A stretch of DNA of 64,000 nt from Vitis vinifera (GCF_030704535.1 NC_081822.1:10719001-10783000), one strand, 5' to 3'; positions 9,001 through 18,703 are shown, counted from the first letter of the stretch. The notes: generated by a model not told the origin, from the letters alone. Numbers and translations: made by a program.

Positions 9001-11967
9001 GTTTCTTTCACTAAAACCCACTTACTATATTCATCCACTGCTAACATTCTAGCTTCAGATTCTTCCATAGAAAGGGCACCTTCTCTCTCCTTAAAATCTT
9101 AGAAACTAATTGATTAGAGGCCTCACGCTTTGTAGTTGCAACATTCCCAAATACCTTCTTATTCCAAGATTTTAAATCCTGTCTAACTTCAACTTGGTTA
9201 TCAAAATATGATTGTACGAGCCACTCGCATTATGACCCATCCATCAAATCCTCACCAAATCCTTGAAATTTTCTGATCTAAGCCATGTATTTTCAAATCT
9301 AAAAAGAGATTCACCCCCTCATCCCATCTCCATGTAGCCCAATGGGGGAGTGATCTAAAACAGGTTTAGGTAATATACTTTGAGTTAGACTCGAAAAGTG
9401 ATCATACCAATCATTCAACTAGAAAGCGGTCAAACCCTCAAGCAGATTGAAATTTTTTTTAATCAGGTTTCCTATTATCTTTGAAAAGCACCTCATGTTG
9501 GAAGATATACTAGTGCAATTTTTCCTCTATTTGGGGAATCTAACCAAGTTAAAATTCCCTCCCAAGCATCAAGGACCATCCCAAAGGGCTCTTATAGCTC
9601 CCAACCTAACCCACTAGGATAGCCCAGTTGGTCAAGGCGAACACTAGGAAGTGTGGTCCCAGTAAGTGGCATATGGTCTTGGGTTTAAATCCTGCCACTA
9701 ATGATACCCTAAATTTACCCGGTGTTGGTTGTTACAAGGCGGTCAGTACCCCGAGGTTTGGGTCTGCATGGAGAGTCCCAAAGGCTTGGCCATGGAAGGT
9801 TCCTCGGTTATCACAAAAAAAAAAAAAAAAAGCTCCCAACCCAAAAATCCTCTCTCCTACTCCTTTGTACTGACCCATAAATCCTTGACAATAACTAAAC
9901 AAAGCCATCTTTACTTCTATTTAGTTTTCATTTCTTTACTTAGTTGAATAGAAGAAAGGTGACTTTCATTTATGTTTCTAAGTAATTTATTATTGGATAT
10001 TTTGGATTTTTTGTCCAATTTGTAGTAACTTTGTAAGTTCATCCTTACCATAAAAATGACATTAAGTTTAATGATGTTTGACCTCCTCATAGAATCCAAG
10101 TAATACGAGGAATAATGAAAAATCCTACAAAAGGAGTTTTATTCAACATTTAACAAATCACCTGGGGTGTATCTCAGTGGTAGTGCTCTTTAGCAATGAA
10201 CTAGATGTCCCAAGTTTGAGCTTCCTAGGTATCCAGGTGTGTAGGTAGAAGGGTGGTTTATATCCCCTAGGGTTTGCTAGGCCAACAGTGGGAATAAATG
10301 CTCCCTATTATAACTATTATTATTATTGTTATTATTTTTTATAGGTAATTTTTTTGTCCCCATTGAAACTTGAACCTGGAACCTCCCACAAACCCTCACC
10401 AACCCTTTTCCACTTAAGTCAAGCCACGAGGGTGCTCCCTATTATCAGGAAAAAAGAAAAAAATATGTATAAGGTGGTGTTCTCAATTTGATTTGAAGGC
10501 CCTGCCATGTCACATTTGTGAGTAAACATTTGAGTCATAAGTCCGTATCTGCATATAATAGCTGGTAAGCTTTCAGTTTTTTAGTTTGGGGGTCTAAATG
10601 TATGAGGATCTCTACTTTGGTTTAAAATAATTACAAGGTTATGTTTGAGATGTATACGGCCTCTGTATGCAAATGGCTTGAAGGATCTTGCACTACTTTA
10701 ACATTGGTTTGTTGGCCCGATAGCCACTCTTTTTATACTTCTAGTATGTGTTGTTTGGGGCCCCTTTTATTTTGTGCTTCTTCTAATAAACTACTTCATG
10801 CCTATAAAAACAAGTTACAAGAGTATATTCTTTACTCTTTTAAGCCATTTGTATAAAACCTTGAAGGCTATAAGAGTGTCACTTGGTCATGCAAAACCAT
10901 TTTTCTTACATCCAGCTATGCTAAAGCTTATAACAATGAAAAATAGTTGAATCTTGGAGAGCAGTGCATAGAGTTTTTAGCTATCTAGCCAAAACCATTC
11001 AAAAATTGAAAATTTTGAGTTTTGGTGGTGTAAGGATTGACTGGAGGACTGATTAGTGCCAACAAATGCATGGTAAGATTTTAAGTCCATGGATTACTTT
11101 AAAAAAGGAAAAGGAAAAAAAAAAGTAAACCTCTTTGAAATAATGCAAAAGCATAGGTCCTTGGTGGAAAAAACTTCAATGAGTAGTGAGTCTGATTCAA
11201 AATGAGATTAATAAGAAAACACGGAGATTGGGGTTGCATGATATGGTTTATCTTTGACCATATTTCTTATTTTTTTCATTGCCTTTCCATGCACATTTTC
11301 TTGAACTTTAGATACTTTTAAATAAACTATTTTCAAGGATTTGGCTTCCTTTTTATGCTGTTCATGCTAAATGTTGTTACAAAATTTGCATGCGATATTT
11401 ATTGAGTTGAACCTATTCTCAGAATTTGGATAACCCTTTCTTCACTCATTCCTGTTGCTTCTTGTTGGAGAAAATTGTATTTCACTTGTCACTCTTCCAA
11501 CTGCACTTTTTCTTAACAGATTGGTAAGAATCTGCTTTTTGAATTGTGGTTTAGAAACTTAAATGTATTAGCAAGAAACTTGATTCTACATTGTTATCAG
11601 CATATGAATAAGGGGTATTGCAAGTTATCCACAGTTAGTTTCTTGGTTCACATGATGAAAACATTAGTTAATGAACAACATATCTGCTTCAATAGTTCAG
11701 GACCCTTGATTTCTAAATCTGGTTGTTTGTTCACCCCCACTTCTTGTTGGTAGGTTTAGAGCCTCCATTCCAAGTCTGCTCTGCTAAAGCATTCCTACTT
11801 AATGATAAAGAAATATATAGCTTGTTGGACCCTTTTTGTTCCATCCTATATAAGCTATTGTTCAAGTTTTGCCAGTGGTTGTTAAGCGTGTTGTAATGAT
11901 GCTTATTAATGTTGGTTTTTTCCTATGCCATGTGATATGATGCAGGGCCTGTGCTTGGGGACAATGA
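1..11967 (+). CDS. 3' part of an unrecognised gene with a polyglutamine exon and a very long intron
   Basis: Positions 2-174 are open in one frame (it begins WYIWRFVEGKGAPSS) and run into a Gln/His tract made of CAG/CAA/CAT codons at about 78-141, followed by FLDPINGILNLG. A donor (CTCGG, then GTATTT) follows at 175. The next plausible acceptor with a short terminal open frame is TGATGCAG at 11938-11945. Joining them gives a quick stop at 11965-11967, so the protein would end LGACAWGQ. Another frame of the same 3' segment reads GPVLGDNDRDLKWDLK to a stop at about 11994 and would need a different or extra exon. I do not recognise the family; Gln-rich tracts are common in plant transcriptional co-regulators. 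The 5' part lies outside the window. The polyQ exon is fairly sure, the last exon is weak. Confidence 0.4.
651..1230 (-). mobile_element. 5'-truncated L1-type LINE (copy D)
   Basis: A minus-strand LINE 3' fragment. Its A-tail appears as the T-rich start near 651, next to the terminal motif read as TTTTGATAGATAAA on the plus strand. Translating the minus strand gives the C-terminal zf-RVT region of a plant L1 reverse transcriptase ORF, including NLANRCFLC, HILIHCSKARVLWELVF and TIWKERTMIAF, with an in-frame stop before TIWKER. A 17-bp perfect target-site duplication, ggagagtaaaatttatt, is present at 634-650 and 1231-1247, so both ends are fixed. Dead copy. Confidence 0.85.
2291..2727 (-). mobile_element. 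5'-truncated LINE (copy B) inserted into copy A
   Basis: A 437-bp minus-strand insertion with a poly-T start and the terminal TTTTGATAAGTAAA motif. The minus strand keeps an open C-terminal zf-RVT-type segment (GKKRKKIWKSIPLCIFWTVW, KERNRLAFREG, LKNSFVCSLWSWARLYIG), running from about 2721 to 2413. A perfect 20-bp target-site duplication, gaaaataagaccttactatt, lies at 2271-2290 and 2728-2747. The frame is little damaged, so this insertion is younger than the host LINE. Confidence 0.9.
2977..3274 (+). repeat. Copia 5' LTR
   Basis: It begins TATTAAAAGATTAGC, against TGTTAGAAGATTAAC in the other LTR, and ends in TTTTCA just before the primer-binding site. It is longer than the 3' LTR because of a 14-bp insertion with a 20-bp duplication at 3189-3242, plus a longer T-run near 3031. 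Confidence 0.85.
3189..3242 (+). repeat. 14-bp A-tailed insertion with 20-bp target-site duplication in the 5' LTR
   Basis: The duplication atatattgtaaatcagaatg is perfect (3189-3208 and 3223-3242). Between the copies are 14 bp, cacccataaaaaaa. The 3' LTR has only a single copy, so this is a post-integration event. The inserted bases look like the end of a LINE (compare ACCTATCAAAA) with an A-tail, in plus orientation. Confidence 0.7.
4434..4485 (-). repeat. 14-bp LINE-tail insertion with 19-bp target-site duplication in the copia body
   Basis: The duplication actgctataaatataactt lies at 4434-4452 and 4467-4485 without mismatch. The inserted bases are ttttttgataagtt. On the minus strand that is AACTTATC plus six A, the same terminus as LINE copy B. 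It breaks the RNase H frame after the CDNQTA motif. Confidence 0.75.
4704..4956 (+). repeat. Copia 3' LTR
   Basis: It starts TGTTAGAAG directly after the polypurine tract and ends TTTTTCA. It is alignable over its whole length with the 5' LTR and carries a TATATATATAGATATA stretch about 60 bases before its end. Confidence 0.85.
4840..4887 (-). repeat. 16-bp LINE-tail-like insertion in the LTR, shared by both LTRs
   Basis: cttaatttaagggatc (4840-4855) and cttaatttaagtgatc (4872-4887) flank catttttgataggtag, whose complement ends ACCTATCAAAAA like the LINEs here. The 5' LTR shows the same arrangement at about 3129-3170, so it was present before this copy integrated. Confidence 0.55.
4988..5375 (-). 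mobile_element. 5'-truncated LINE (copy C) inserted next to the copia 3' LTR, in LINE A
   Basis: A 388-bp minus-strand insertion starting with a T-run and TTTTGATAAATGAG. It is closely related to copy B: both contain plus-strand blocks such as ttccttccaaactgtccaaa and caaactacatacaaaa. The 20-bp target-site duplication cacccacttcattaaatatt is perfect (4968-4987 and 5376-5395). Confidence 0.9.
6281..7655. other. Intron sequence without recognised content
   Basis: AT-rich sequence inside the inferred long intron. Short open frames (for example 6442-6624) show no recognisable protein similarity. A small tandem doubling of ggctttgtagga is at about 7370-7393. Nothing else supportable. Confidence 0.5.
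7656..8650. mobile_element. Possible non-autonomous DNA transposon with degenerate inverted ends
   Basis: The left end (from about 7656: TTTTAAAAGGTGTGTTTGAAGC, then ACAAGGCACAGTG) resembles the reverse complement of the right end (TGTTAGAAGGCATAAAGGCG, then CACTTAAGGCACATAG, ending near 8650). The interior is AT-rich with long T-runs and no coding capacity I recognise. The inverted ends are imperfect and no target-site duplication was found. Confidence 0.3.
8760..9880 (-). mobile_element. LINE fragment with endonuclease end and start of RT (copy E)
   Basis: The minus strand at about 9068-8820 gives the linker typical of plant L1 ORF2 (ETMWRQKSKEILLK, DEDKNTKLFHKMANARKRRN, then LLSKSRYRRTNISRMSC with breaks). 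Further up, near 9600-9520, it gives an endonuclease-type GREF/GGDF-like segment followed by a RFP-like element. It is the 5' half of a LINE of the same kind as copy A. Since LINEs are normally 5'-truncated, the loss of its 3' half needs a later deletion. It carries the SINE at 9607-9830. Limits approximate. Confidence 0.6.
9607..9830 (+). mobile_element. tRNA-derived SINE
   Basis: An A-box-like TAGCCCAGTTGGTCAAGG at about 9619 and a B-box-like TTGGGTTTAAATCCTGCC at about 9678 form a Pol III promoter. A unique body follows, ending CGGTTATCAC and a run of A. An 11-bp target-site duplication, agctcccaacc, lies at 9596-9606 and 9831-9841. The SINE sits inside LINE fragment E. The 81-aa open frame across it is not a gene. 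Confidence 0.85.
10162..10465 (+). mobile_element. Second SINE-like element, split by another SINE
   Basis: It starts near GGGGTGTATCTCAGTGGTAG (A-box-like) and has a B-box-like CAAGTTTGAGCTTCC at about 10212. Body sequence runs to ATGCTCCCTATTAT and then, after the nested insertion, CAGGAAAAAAGAAAAAAA as A-tail. No target-site duplication of the outer element could be settled. Confidence 0.55.
10312..10432 (-). mobile_element. Nested tRNA-derived SINE, minus strand
   Basis: The perfect 13-bp target-site duplication tgctccctattat (10299-10311 and 10433-10445) encloses 121 bp. On the minus strand it opens CGTGGCTTGACTTAAGTGG (A-box-like), has GGTTCAAGTTTC (B-box) and ends ATTACCTATAAAAAA followed by ATT/AAT repeats. 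The end resembles the ACCTATCAAAA terminus of the LINEs in this window, as expected if those LINEs mobilised it. Confidence 0.75.
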
Positions 11968-13790
11968 CCGGGATTTGAAGTGGGATTTGAAGTGAGAAGT
12001 TCATCTATAGTTAATGGTCATTGATTCATCAGCGTGAAGAGTATTAATTCAAAGCAATTCAAGGAATGGGAGATTTGGTGCACTTGACTTGGTAATTTTA
12101 GGCATTTAGTGATGAATATTATATCTTTTAGTAAATCTGCTTTGAGATTATATAGACCATCTTTGCTCGAGCTTGTTATCTATGCTTGAGTTCTGTTCTG
12201 TAAGTCAAATGTCTAGCCAGAAGAGGACTACTGTCTCTCTGGGATTATTTTTCAACATTAATATTTGATTAGATTTATCTTTTTATGTGGTTTGGCTTGC
12301 TGGAAATTCAGATTTTAAATTTCTGAAGCGCACTTTCAAAGTCCTAACAGCTTTTCCTTATGTTAGAAAGGGGAAGTGAAAAATGAAATCTTAGTAAAAT
12401 AAGGCATTAATGTCGTGGTTGGAAAGTGAAATATTCAAAATGGACAATATTGTTATATTAATATATGGGATGCCCCAACATCGTGAGTTTGATGGTTTTA
12501 TTAGGAATGTGGCCTACTGAGAAAGAAGGTGCTTTCGGGCTTTGAAGGTCAACAGGATTTGTTATTCTGGACCAATGTATCGACTACCTGTTCTGCAGAC
12601 ACTCTTAAAAACCATTTTTGTCCTGATGTTACTTGCTTTGACCTGGAATTTTGGACCTTTAGTAAATGAATGACAGAATTATCTTTTTTGACTCTGTGTT
12701 AGGTGAATTTAAAGGAGTGTCAGGTTTGACACGGTCTTTAATCTTCGCTTTTTCTGGAACAGCTAGGGCATGTATATTATATATAGTCATAGCCTTGGGG
12801 AGAGCATACTCCTCATCATCTCTGCATAGCAGAGTCCTCTGCATCCTCATCCCCTCATGTGAAGTCCCGACCCATTCAAATTAATTGCATGTACAAACTT
12901 CATTATAAAAATACTCCCAAGTTCTTTTCCCTAGTGGTAGCCATTTTCACCATCCACCTTATTGCAGAATCTGAGTATGTGAAGTTGGGTTTAAATTGAT
13001 AAAGCAAATATTTAGTGCTGCAGGAAATGTTATCCTTAGAGAATATCATTAGGTCTATAGAGAAGTAATTCATATTGATCGTATTATTATTATTATTGGG
13101 TTAAACTGAAAATCTCAGTCCTTCCCAGTGTTATGGCTTTATGGACCCATTATTTTTTGGCTCATTCACTGTTCAAACTGCCGCTTGTCTTAGAAATATG
13201 AGAATGATAATGGGTTATCGCACTGGAACCTACTCTTTATCCAATCAGCATTCGGCAGCCTATTGCTCCTTTTTTAATTGGCAAGTAACCTTTTCCATGC
13301 AACAATGATTATACTAGTGATTTTGTTTTAAAAATATAAAAAGGGCATTCGAAAATGGCAACTTGATTGCAGAAAAAAATTTGTATCTTTTTCTTATTTC
13401 TTATAAATTGATCCAAAAAAAGTTTCTATTTTTTTTTTTTTTTGTAAGTTGATGCATTTTTCTTAAATTTGCTAATAATATTTAATTTATCATTTTAAAC
13501 AATTTAAAATTAAGTGACTCCAGTCCAATCTTGGCACTCTTGAGCCCACGAAGGAGGGAAAAGGGAAGAAAATTGTTTTTCTTTTTTCATTTTTATGAGG
13601 GTTTTTTTTTCCTTTTTAGTTTTTATATTGATTTAAAAAGAAAATCTTTAAATATTTTTATATCTAATTTTTTTTAGTGGATTTACCTTTGAGCTAAGAT
13701 GGAGGACGTACTTGGGTAAAATGTGTAATGGCGATAACGTGATAACGTTGGGAGTGAAGGATTTCCAATTTTGACGCCATTCGCCACCAC
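11968..13790. other. 3' flank of gene 1 and intergenic sequence
   Basis: Probable 3' UTR and then AT-rich sequence. There is a short ATT repeat at 13083-13096 and long T-runs near 13430 and 13605. Short open frames at 12659-12884 occur on both strands and show no family resemblance. No gene seen. Confidence 0.5.
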
Positions 13791-15018
13791 CTGAAAGCAC
13801 TACCACCGCCTCAGTGCTTCACATAATGGAAAAAACCCAAGTACCAAAGTAGAGGCTTGGGAACAGAGAGAGACAAATAAAGGCATCAATTGCTTTTGGG
13901 AGGAAGCGTGGAGTTTTAGGCGGGGTGCAGAGGGCGCACAGCATAGTTGCCACTGGCCTTGACCTGACGTTGATGGTGGCCACCAGCATTTCAAACACCA
14001 AGCAAAACGACAAACCCTACTCCATTCTGATGTGGGCCATACGGCCCATTTCCCATGGTTCTCACTCTCACCTTCACTCACACTCTCACTCTCACTCTCT
14101 AATTGAGGTTCAGCTCTTCCTTAGCAGGTGTTTTTTGTTAACAAACAAGAGATTTGCTGGGAAGGATAGAGGCAGGCGAGAGAAAAGCAGTCTTATCAGA
14201 GAGGGGCATGAGACCATAAGAAAAAGGGGAAGGAAGGGAGGAGCAATAATTAAGGTTCAGAGGGGGATGGGGACCAGCAGTCAGAGGTTGAACATGACTC
14301 TTGTCGGCTCCTCATCTTCATGCTTATCTCTCCGCTTCACCACAAGCGACCGAGCTGTCTCTTGTTGGATATGCACTTGGCTCCTTCTTGTTGGAACCAT
14401 CCACACCCACAATCCCCGCCTCCCTTTCTCTCTCTCTCTCTCTCCCCCCTCTCTCTTATCTCAAATCTACGTTCCTGGAAACCATTAATTACTACTTCTG
14501 ATCAGTCCTCACAAGGTGGAGGTAGTGGAGGTGGTGGCCGGTGTTGTTCATGGCGCTGCTGATCTCCTCTATATAACAGTGATTCAGGTGGTGTTGGGGT
14601 CGGTCGGCCCCAAGATCTGAGCCTTGTTTCTTCTATATTTTTAAAATTTATTGTCTGCAGTATCAACAAAAAAGAATGTGTTGTCAATTGTCTCTCCATT
14701 GAGACAAGTGTTGGAATTGGAGGAATAGGTTGGTGGGTGTGCCACTCAAAAAGCTGATCAAAGAAGAGATGAGATTGAGTCATGCTAAGCCACTCTTCTC
14801 CTCGTCTTCTCAATGTTCTCATTACTCATCTCTTTGAATAATAATTCCTTGTTTGGCAAGTCTAGTGGTTTTGAATGGTTTCACTCTTTGATTAGAAGAG
14901 AAACATTGGGATGAGTAGAATCATGGAAAGATAGTATTATTTGAGATGTTCCATGAATGATATTCTCATATAGAATTTTGAGAGATCAAAAGCCAGGGTT
15001 TCAATTTTATCAAGGTTA
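13791..15018 (+). promoter_or_regulatory. Upstream region and probable long 5' leader of the ZF-HD gene
   Basis: Sequence becomes less AT-rich than the intergenic DNA. It has a CACTCT repeat at about 14075-14100, a CT microsatellite at about 14429-14448, and GGTGGAGG-type purine repeats near 14515-14540. CT-rich leaders are usual for plant transcription-factor genes. I could not fix a TATA box or a leader intron. The longest frame here (13925-14488) is low-complexity and not taken as a gene. Confidence 0.4.
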
Positions 15019-15969
15019 ATGGAACTGAGCAAGGAAATGGGATTTCCACCCTCCTCAGGCTATAACCCTCTGGCATCCGCGGGATCTGGAGGAGGAGGAG
15101 ATGATCATCATAATATTGATAATGGCACTACCGTCTTCAAACCACCTCAAATCCCACACCATCATCCTCTTCTTCAACAACAACAAGAGCTGAATCCGCA
15201 ACAGCAGTCACTCGGCCAGGGATGTGATCCAGATCCAGACCCAGACCCAGACCCAGTTCACGTCGCCGGCGTCCTTGCTGGTGCAACAATTGCGTCCACT
15301 ATCGGCGGATCGAACTCCAAGGCCTCCGTTAGGTATAGAGAATGCCTCAAGAACCACGCAGCCAACATCGGCGGCAACGTCGTCGACGGCTGCGGGGAGT
15401 TCATGCCCGATGGAGAAGAAGGAACCCTAGAAGCTCTGATGTGTGCAGCTTGTAACTGCCACCGGAACTTCCACCGGAAAGAGGTCGACGGCGAGACCAT
15501 CGGCAGGAGTGCACCTCACTTTCACCCACTCCCTCCAACTCTAGCATCTCCGCCATATCTGCACCGCCAAAAATTCCCAAAGGCCTTTCACGCACCCCCT
15601 TCAACAATCATCATCCCTCCCATGTCCATGGCTTTTGGGACGAGCATCGGCGCCACCGAGTCTTCAAGCGAGGATCTCAGAGCCTTCGACTCCAATGCCG
15701 GGGCAGCGCCACCTCCTCCTCCCCCTCCCCCTCCCTCGTCTCTGTCGAAGAAGCGGTTTAGGACGAAATTCACTCAGGAGCAGAAAGAGAAGATGCTGGA
15801 GTACGCAGAGAAGGTGGGGTGGAGAATGCAAAAGCAGTACGAAGAACAAGTTCAACAGCTTTGTGCCGAGGTTGGTGTAAAGAGACAGGTCTTCAAGGTT
15901 TGGATGCACAACAACAAGAACACCCTAAAGAAACAGCCACAGCCGCAGCAGCAACCCCCGCCATTGTAA
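15019..15969 (+). CDS. Zinc finger-homeodomain (ZF-HD/ZHD) transcription factor
   Basis: A nuclear DNA-binding protein of 316 aa without introns, as usual for plant ZHD genes. The N-terminal ZF-HD dimerisation domain is at about residues 104-156 ([38 protein letters not shown]), with the Cys/His pattern that binds zinc and mediates homo- and heterodimers. The ZHD-type homeodomain is at about 244-302 ([20 protein letters not shown], then [12 protein letters not shown]); it has the M in WMHNNK in place of the QN of classical homeodomains. The linker is rich in Pro and Gly and has a run of ten prolines near 231-240. Before the zinc finger there is a Gln-rich stretch and a (DP)5 repeat encoded by a six-base tandem repeat. 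The first Met fits; the upstream leader has stops. Full length for the family; the subfamily number was not assigned. Confidence 0.95.
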   Translation: MELSKEMGFPPSSGYNPLASAGSGGGGDDHHNIDNGTTVFKPPQIPHHHPLLQQQQELNPQQQSLGQGCDPDPDPDPDPVHVAGVLAGATIASTIGGSNSKASVRYRECLKNHAANIGGNVVDGCGEFMPDGEEGTLEALMCAACNCHRNFHRKEVDGETIGRSAPHFHPLPPTLASPPYLHRQKFPKAFHAPPSTIIIPPMSMAFGTSIGATESSSEDLRAFDSNAGAAPPPPPPPPPSSLSKKRFRTKFTQEQKEKMLEYAEKVGWRMQKQYEEQVQQLCAEVGVKRQVFKVWMHNNKNTLKKQPQPQQQPPPL

Positions 15970-16900
15970 CCAGCAATTAAATTGTACACTGTAGATGGGT
16001 ATCAGAACGAGAAGAGAATGTATAAAGAGAAATGAGGATCATTTGCAAATCCCTTGGCATCTACATAAATCCCAGCTCTCATGCACCTTCAATTCACACA
16101 AAGGTATCATCATCTCATCTCTAGAATTCTCAATTTGTTGGATCTGAGATTCTGCATTCTCTGAATTGATTTTGTTTAAGGTTATATATATATATACTAC
16201 TTAGTCAATTCAACATGCTTGCTTTTCATTAAATATTAATTATTGTCCTTTTTAAAATAATAATAATAATAATAATCATGGGATATTAATCATTGAATGC
16301 ATTTTATGAGTTGTTTAATCATGTTACACGAGATATTTGATTCCAACATCATATTATTATTCCTAATTTACATGTCTTTAATAAGGTTTAGTTAGTCGTG
16401 TTGACGGTCAACCCATGAATTCACGACTTTCTAGATTTTGTTCCCAAATATACCAGGATGAATCATATTGAATCAAGGAGTTTCTAATCATTTTTGTTGA
16501 ATCGTGATTTTACTGTAGTCTTTTATTAAATGAAAAATAAATGATGGACGTGTGGTAGAGGAGTAACATATCAACATGGCCACATGGCCATGTGAGGTGA
16601 GGGTGAGGTGAGGGCCTAAGGTTATCCCTTTTATCGATGTTGATTAGTATGTTTAATCGTGCTTGACTGTTGAAGATAGTAAAAGTACCGATGGACGCGG
16701 CGAAGCGGGGATTATTTAATTTTCTTATACATTACTAAATTAGAGGGAAAGTTTGAAATACGAATCCCATTTTAATATTGACTAATTGGGTTGCTTGCGA
16801 GTCAAGGATGTTATGTCTGTGTGGCATTATAGCTGAGGCCCTGAGGGCAATGGCGTGGACTCCAACGCTTTTTTAGTTTTTTTTTTTTTTTTTTTAATTT
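15970..16900. other. 3' flank of the ZF-HD gene and intergenic sequence
   Basis: 3' UTR, then AT-rich DNA with (TA)n near 16185, an AATAAT run at about 16257-16277 and a direct repeat of gtgaggtgagg near 16593-16613. No gene found. Confidence 0.5.
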
Positions 16901-16910
16901 CATTTCTTTC

Positions 16911-16920
16911 CTTATAAATC
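16911..16920 (+). promoter_or_regulatory. TATA box of the peroxiredoxin-like gene
   Basis: CTTATAAATC follows a long T-run and lies about 160 bp before the start codon; the stretch between is CT-rich as in plant leaders. It predicts a transcription start near 16945. Confidence 0.6.
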
Positions 16921-17078
16921 CCTCTTTCACACCTCCTCTACACTCATCTCTAATCGTCATCAACACTCGTACACATGGCGGAGCGGCGTAACCCCAAATC
17001 AATCTCCCTCACCGTCTCATCTTAAACCCTAATCCCTCCCCCAATTCTCTTCTTCTCAAACGACCCCCTCCCTCCCAC

Positions 17079-17798
17079 ATGGCTGCTTCTGTCAACAACA
17101 TTGCAGCTACATTCGCCACAGCGCCAATTCCGTCATCCTCTTCTTCTTCTTCTAATCAAGCCACCTTTGCTCTTTCCATGTCGCGTAAACCCATTTCCAC
17201 ATCATGGAATCCTCACAGAAGTCTTCATCGGTCCCAAAAATCCTTTTTCATTAATCTCTATGGACCACCGGGCCCGCCGCCTCCCTTCCAAGAAATCTCC
17301 ACAGCCAGAGACCCCAGACTCGCATCCATTTCCATAGGCGGGAAGCTCCCTAATGCGACTCTCTCCTCCCTCGGCCCAAACGGCAGGGTTCAAAACGTTG
17401 ACATTTCGAGCCTCGCCAAGGGAAAGAAACTCCTTCTGGTGGGCGTCTCGGCCGCCTTCTCACCCAACTGCACTCGTTTCGTCAAACGGATTGAGGCAAT
17501 GAAAGGGAAGAGCGCGGATTTGATAGCATGTGTGGCCATCAACGATGAATTCGTGATGAGGGCGTGGGGCCAACATCTTGGGGTTGGTGAGAAGGTGATG
17601 ATGTTATCAGATGGGCGTGGAGAGTTAGCCACAGCACTTGGGCTGTCTACCCATATTCAGAATGATGTTAGCGCCGGTTCGGGATTGGGTGTACGGTCCA
17701 GGAGGTTTTGCTTAGCTGCTGTCAACGGCCTCATCACCACCGTTCACTTGGACGATTCTGATGATTACTGCATTTCTCACGCAACTGGACGGTGCTGA
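17079..17798 (+). CDS. Atypical chloroplast peroxiredoxin type II (PrxIIE-like)
   Basis: A single-exon 239-aa protein. Residues 1-about 75 are Ser/Pro-rich and basic with few acids, like a plastid transit peptide. From ISIGGKLPNATL on, the sequence follows the type II peroxiredoxin fold: GKKLLLVGV, ADLIACVAINDEFVMRAWGQ, MMLSDGRGELATALGL, GLGVRSRRFCL. In PrxIIE the peroxidatic motif is PGAFTPTC; here it is SAAFSPNC (Cys131), so the conserved first Pro is lost and Thr is replaced by Ser. About four to five residues usually found after it (the HVP region) are missing. The expected resolving Cys is present (Cys151, IACVAIND). The C-terminus diverges, ending in Cys. It may be a low-activity or changed paralogue; the family call is firm, its enzymatic activity is inference. 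Confidence 0.85.
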   Translation: MAASVNNIAATFATAPIPSSSSSSSNQATFALSMSRKPISTSWNPHRSLHRSQKSFFINLYGPPGPPPPFQEISTARDPRLASISIGGKLPNATLSSLGPNGRVQNVDISSLAKGKKLLLVGVSAAFSPNCTRFVKRIEAMKGKSADLIACVAINDEFVMRAWGQHLGVGEKVMMLSDGRGELATALGLSTHIQNDVSAGSGLGVRSRRFCLAAVNGLITTVHLDDSDDYCISHATGRC

Positions 17799-18690
17799 TA
17801 ACTTCCCGAGGAATCAGTGGTTACATTTACTTCTCTTTTCTTTTGTCCAACCGGTATTCAACGACGAAAAAGCAATGTTTTTTTAATTACATTTTGGCAG
17901 CTAATTGCTATTGGGCCGAGCTGGAAAATGTGGTATTGTTGGGGCTAAGTGGACAACCTCGGCCATACAAAAAAAAATAGAATTTTATAGGAAACGCTTT
18001 GCAAAGACGAGTATTATTTTCATACAAACATGACGTCGTAAAACTAAGATTTGCACCCGCATAAAGTGCTAATTGTCCCAGAGATATTGAGGTTACCAAT
18101 TCGACACTCAACTTTGCGTCTGAACAAAGTTTAAAAAAAAAACCCAATTGGGCCTGTTTTAATTGGATGACAATGGAAAAACCTGATTGGGGGTTTCTAG
18201 AATGTTTTGATTTGGGCTTTATGGAAATCTTAATGGCTTAGAACAAGCCCAGGTGCTGATATGGTTGAGAAAGCCCAAGTGCTGGCTATCGTGGAAGATG
18301 AAGTTGTGTGAAACCACGAGTAGCAATTGAATAAATGAGAAGTGGTTTTGGATCAATTGTAGTTAGAAAATGTAAATAGCTGAAAAAATTAGAAGCAAAA
18401 AACTGGAAAAGACAAAAAGTATATGATTAAATTCATAAGAATTAGACTAAGCCCATTTCGATGGACGTCAACTAATGACTTGGATTATTTATTAAAAATT
18501 AATTACAAGATAAAATTGCATTTATTATAGGCTCCATTAATGGAATGCAAATGTTCCAAAACGGCATGCAATAGCAGGGCTCTCCACCTGAGCGTGGTTG
18601 CAAACTTACAACTTAAAAGAAGCTACAATAACAAACGACAGTGCTTCGGGTTTTAGGTGAGGGAAGGCAGCATAGGCATTTCTTTTATGG
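17799..18690. other. Intergenic region between convergent genes
   Basis: The 3' flanks of the peroxiredoxin-like gene (+) and the small secreted protein gene (-). Short frames here (17792-17980, 17908-18147) are shadows of each other with no family resemblance. Nothing else seen. Confidence 0.5.
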
Positions 18691-18703
18691 AGGGTGAAAA
18701 GAC

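Noticed and set aside
13925-14488. 187-codon open frame upstream of the ZF-HD gene
   Set aside because: Low-complexity His/Ser repeats from a CACTCT tract; overlaps the likely leader and no family resemblance.
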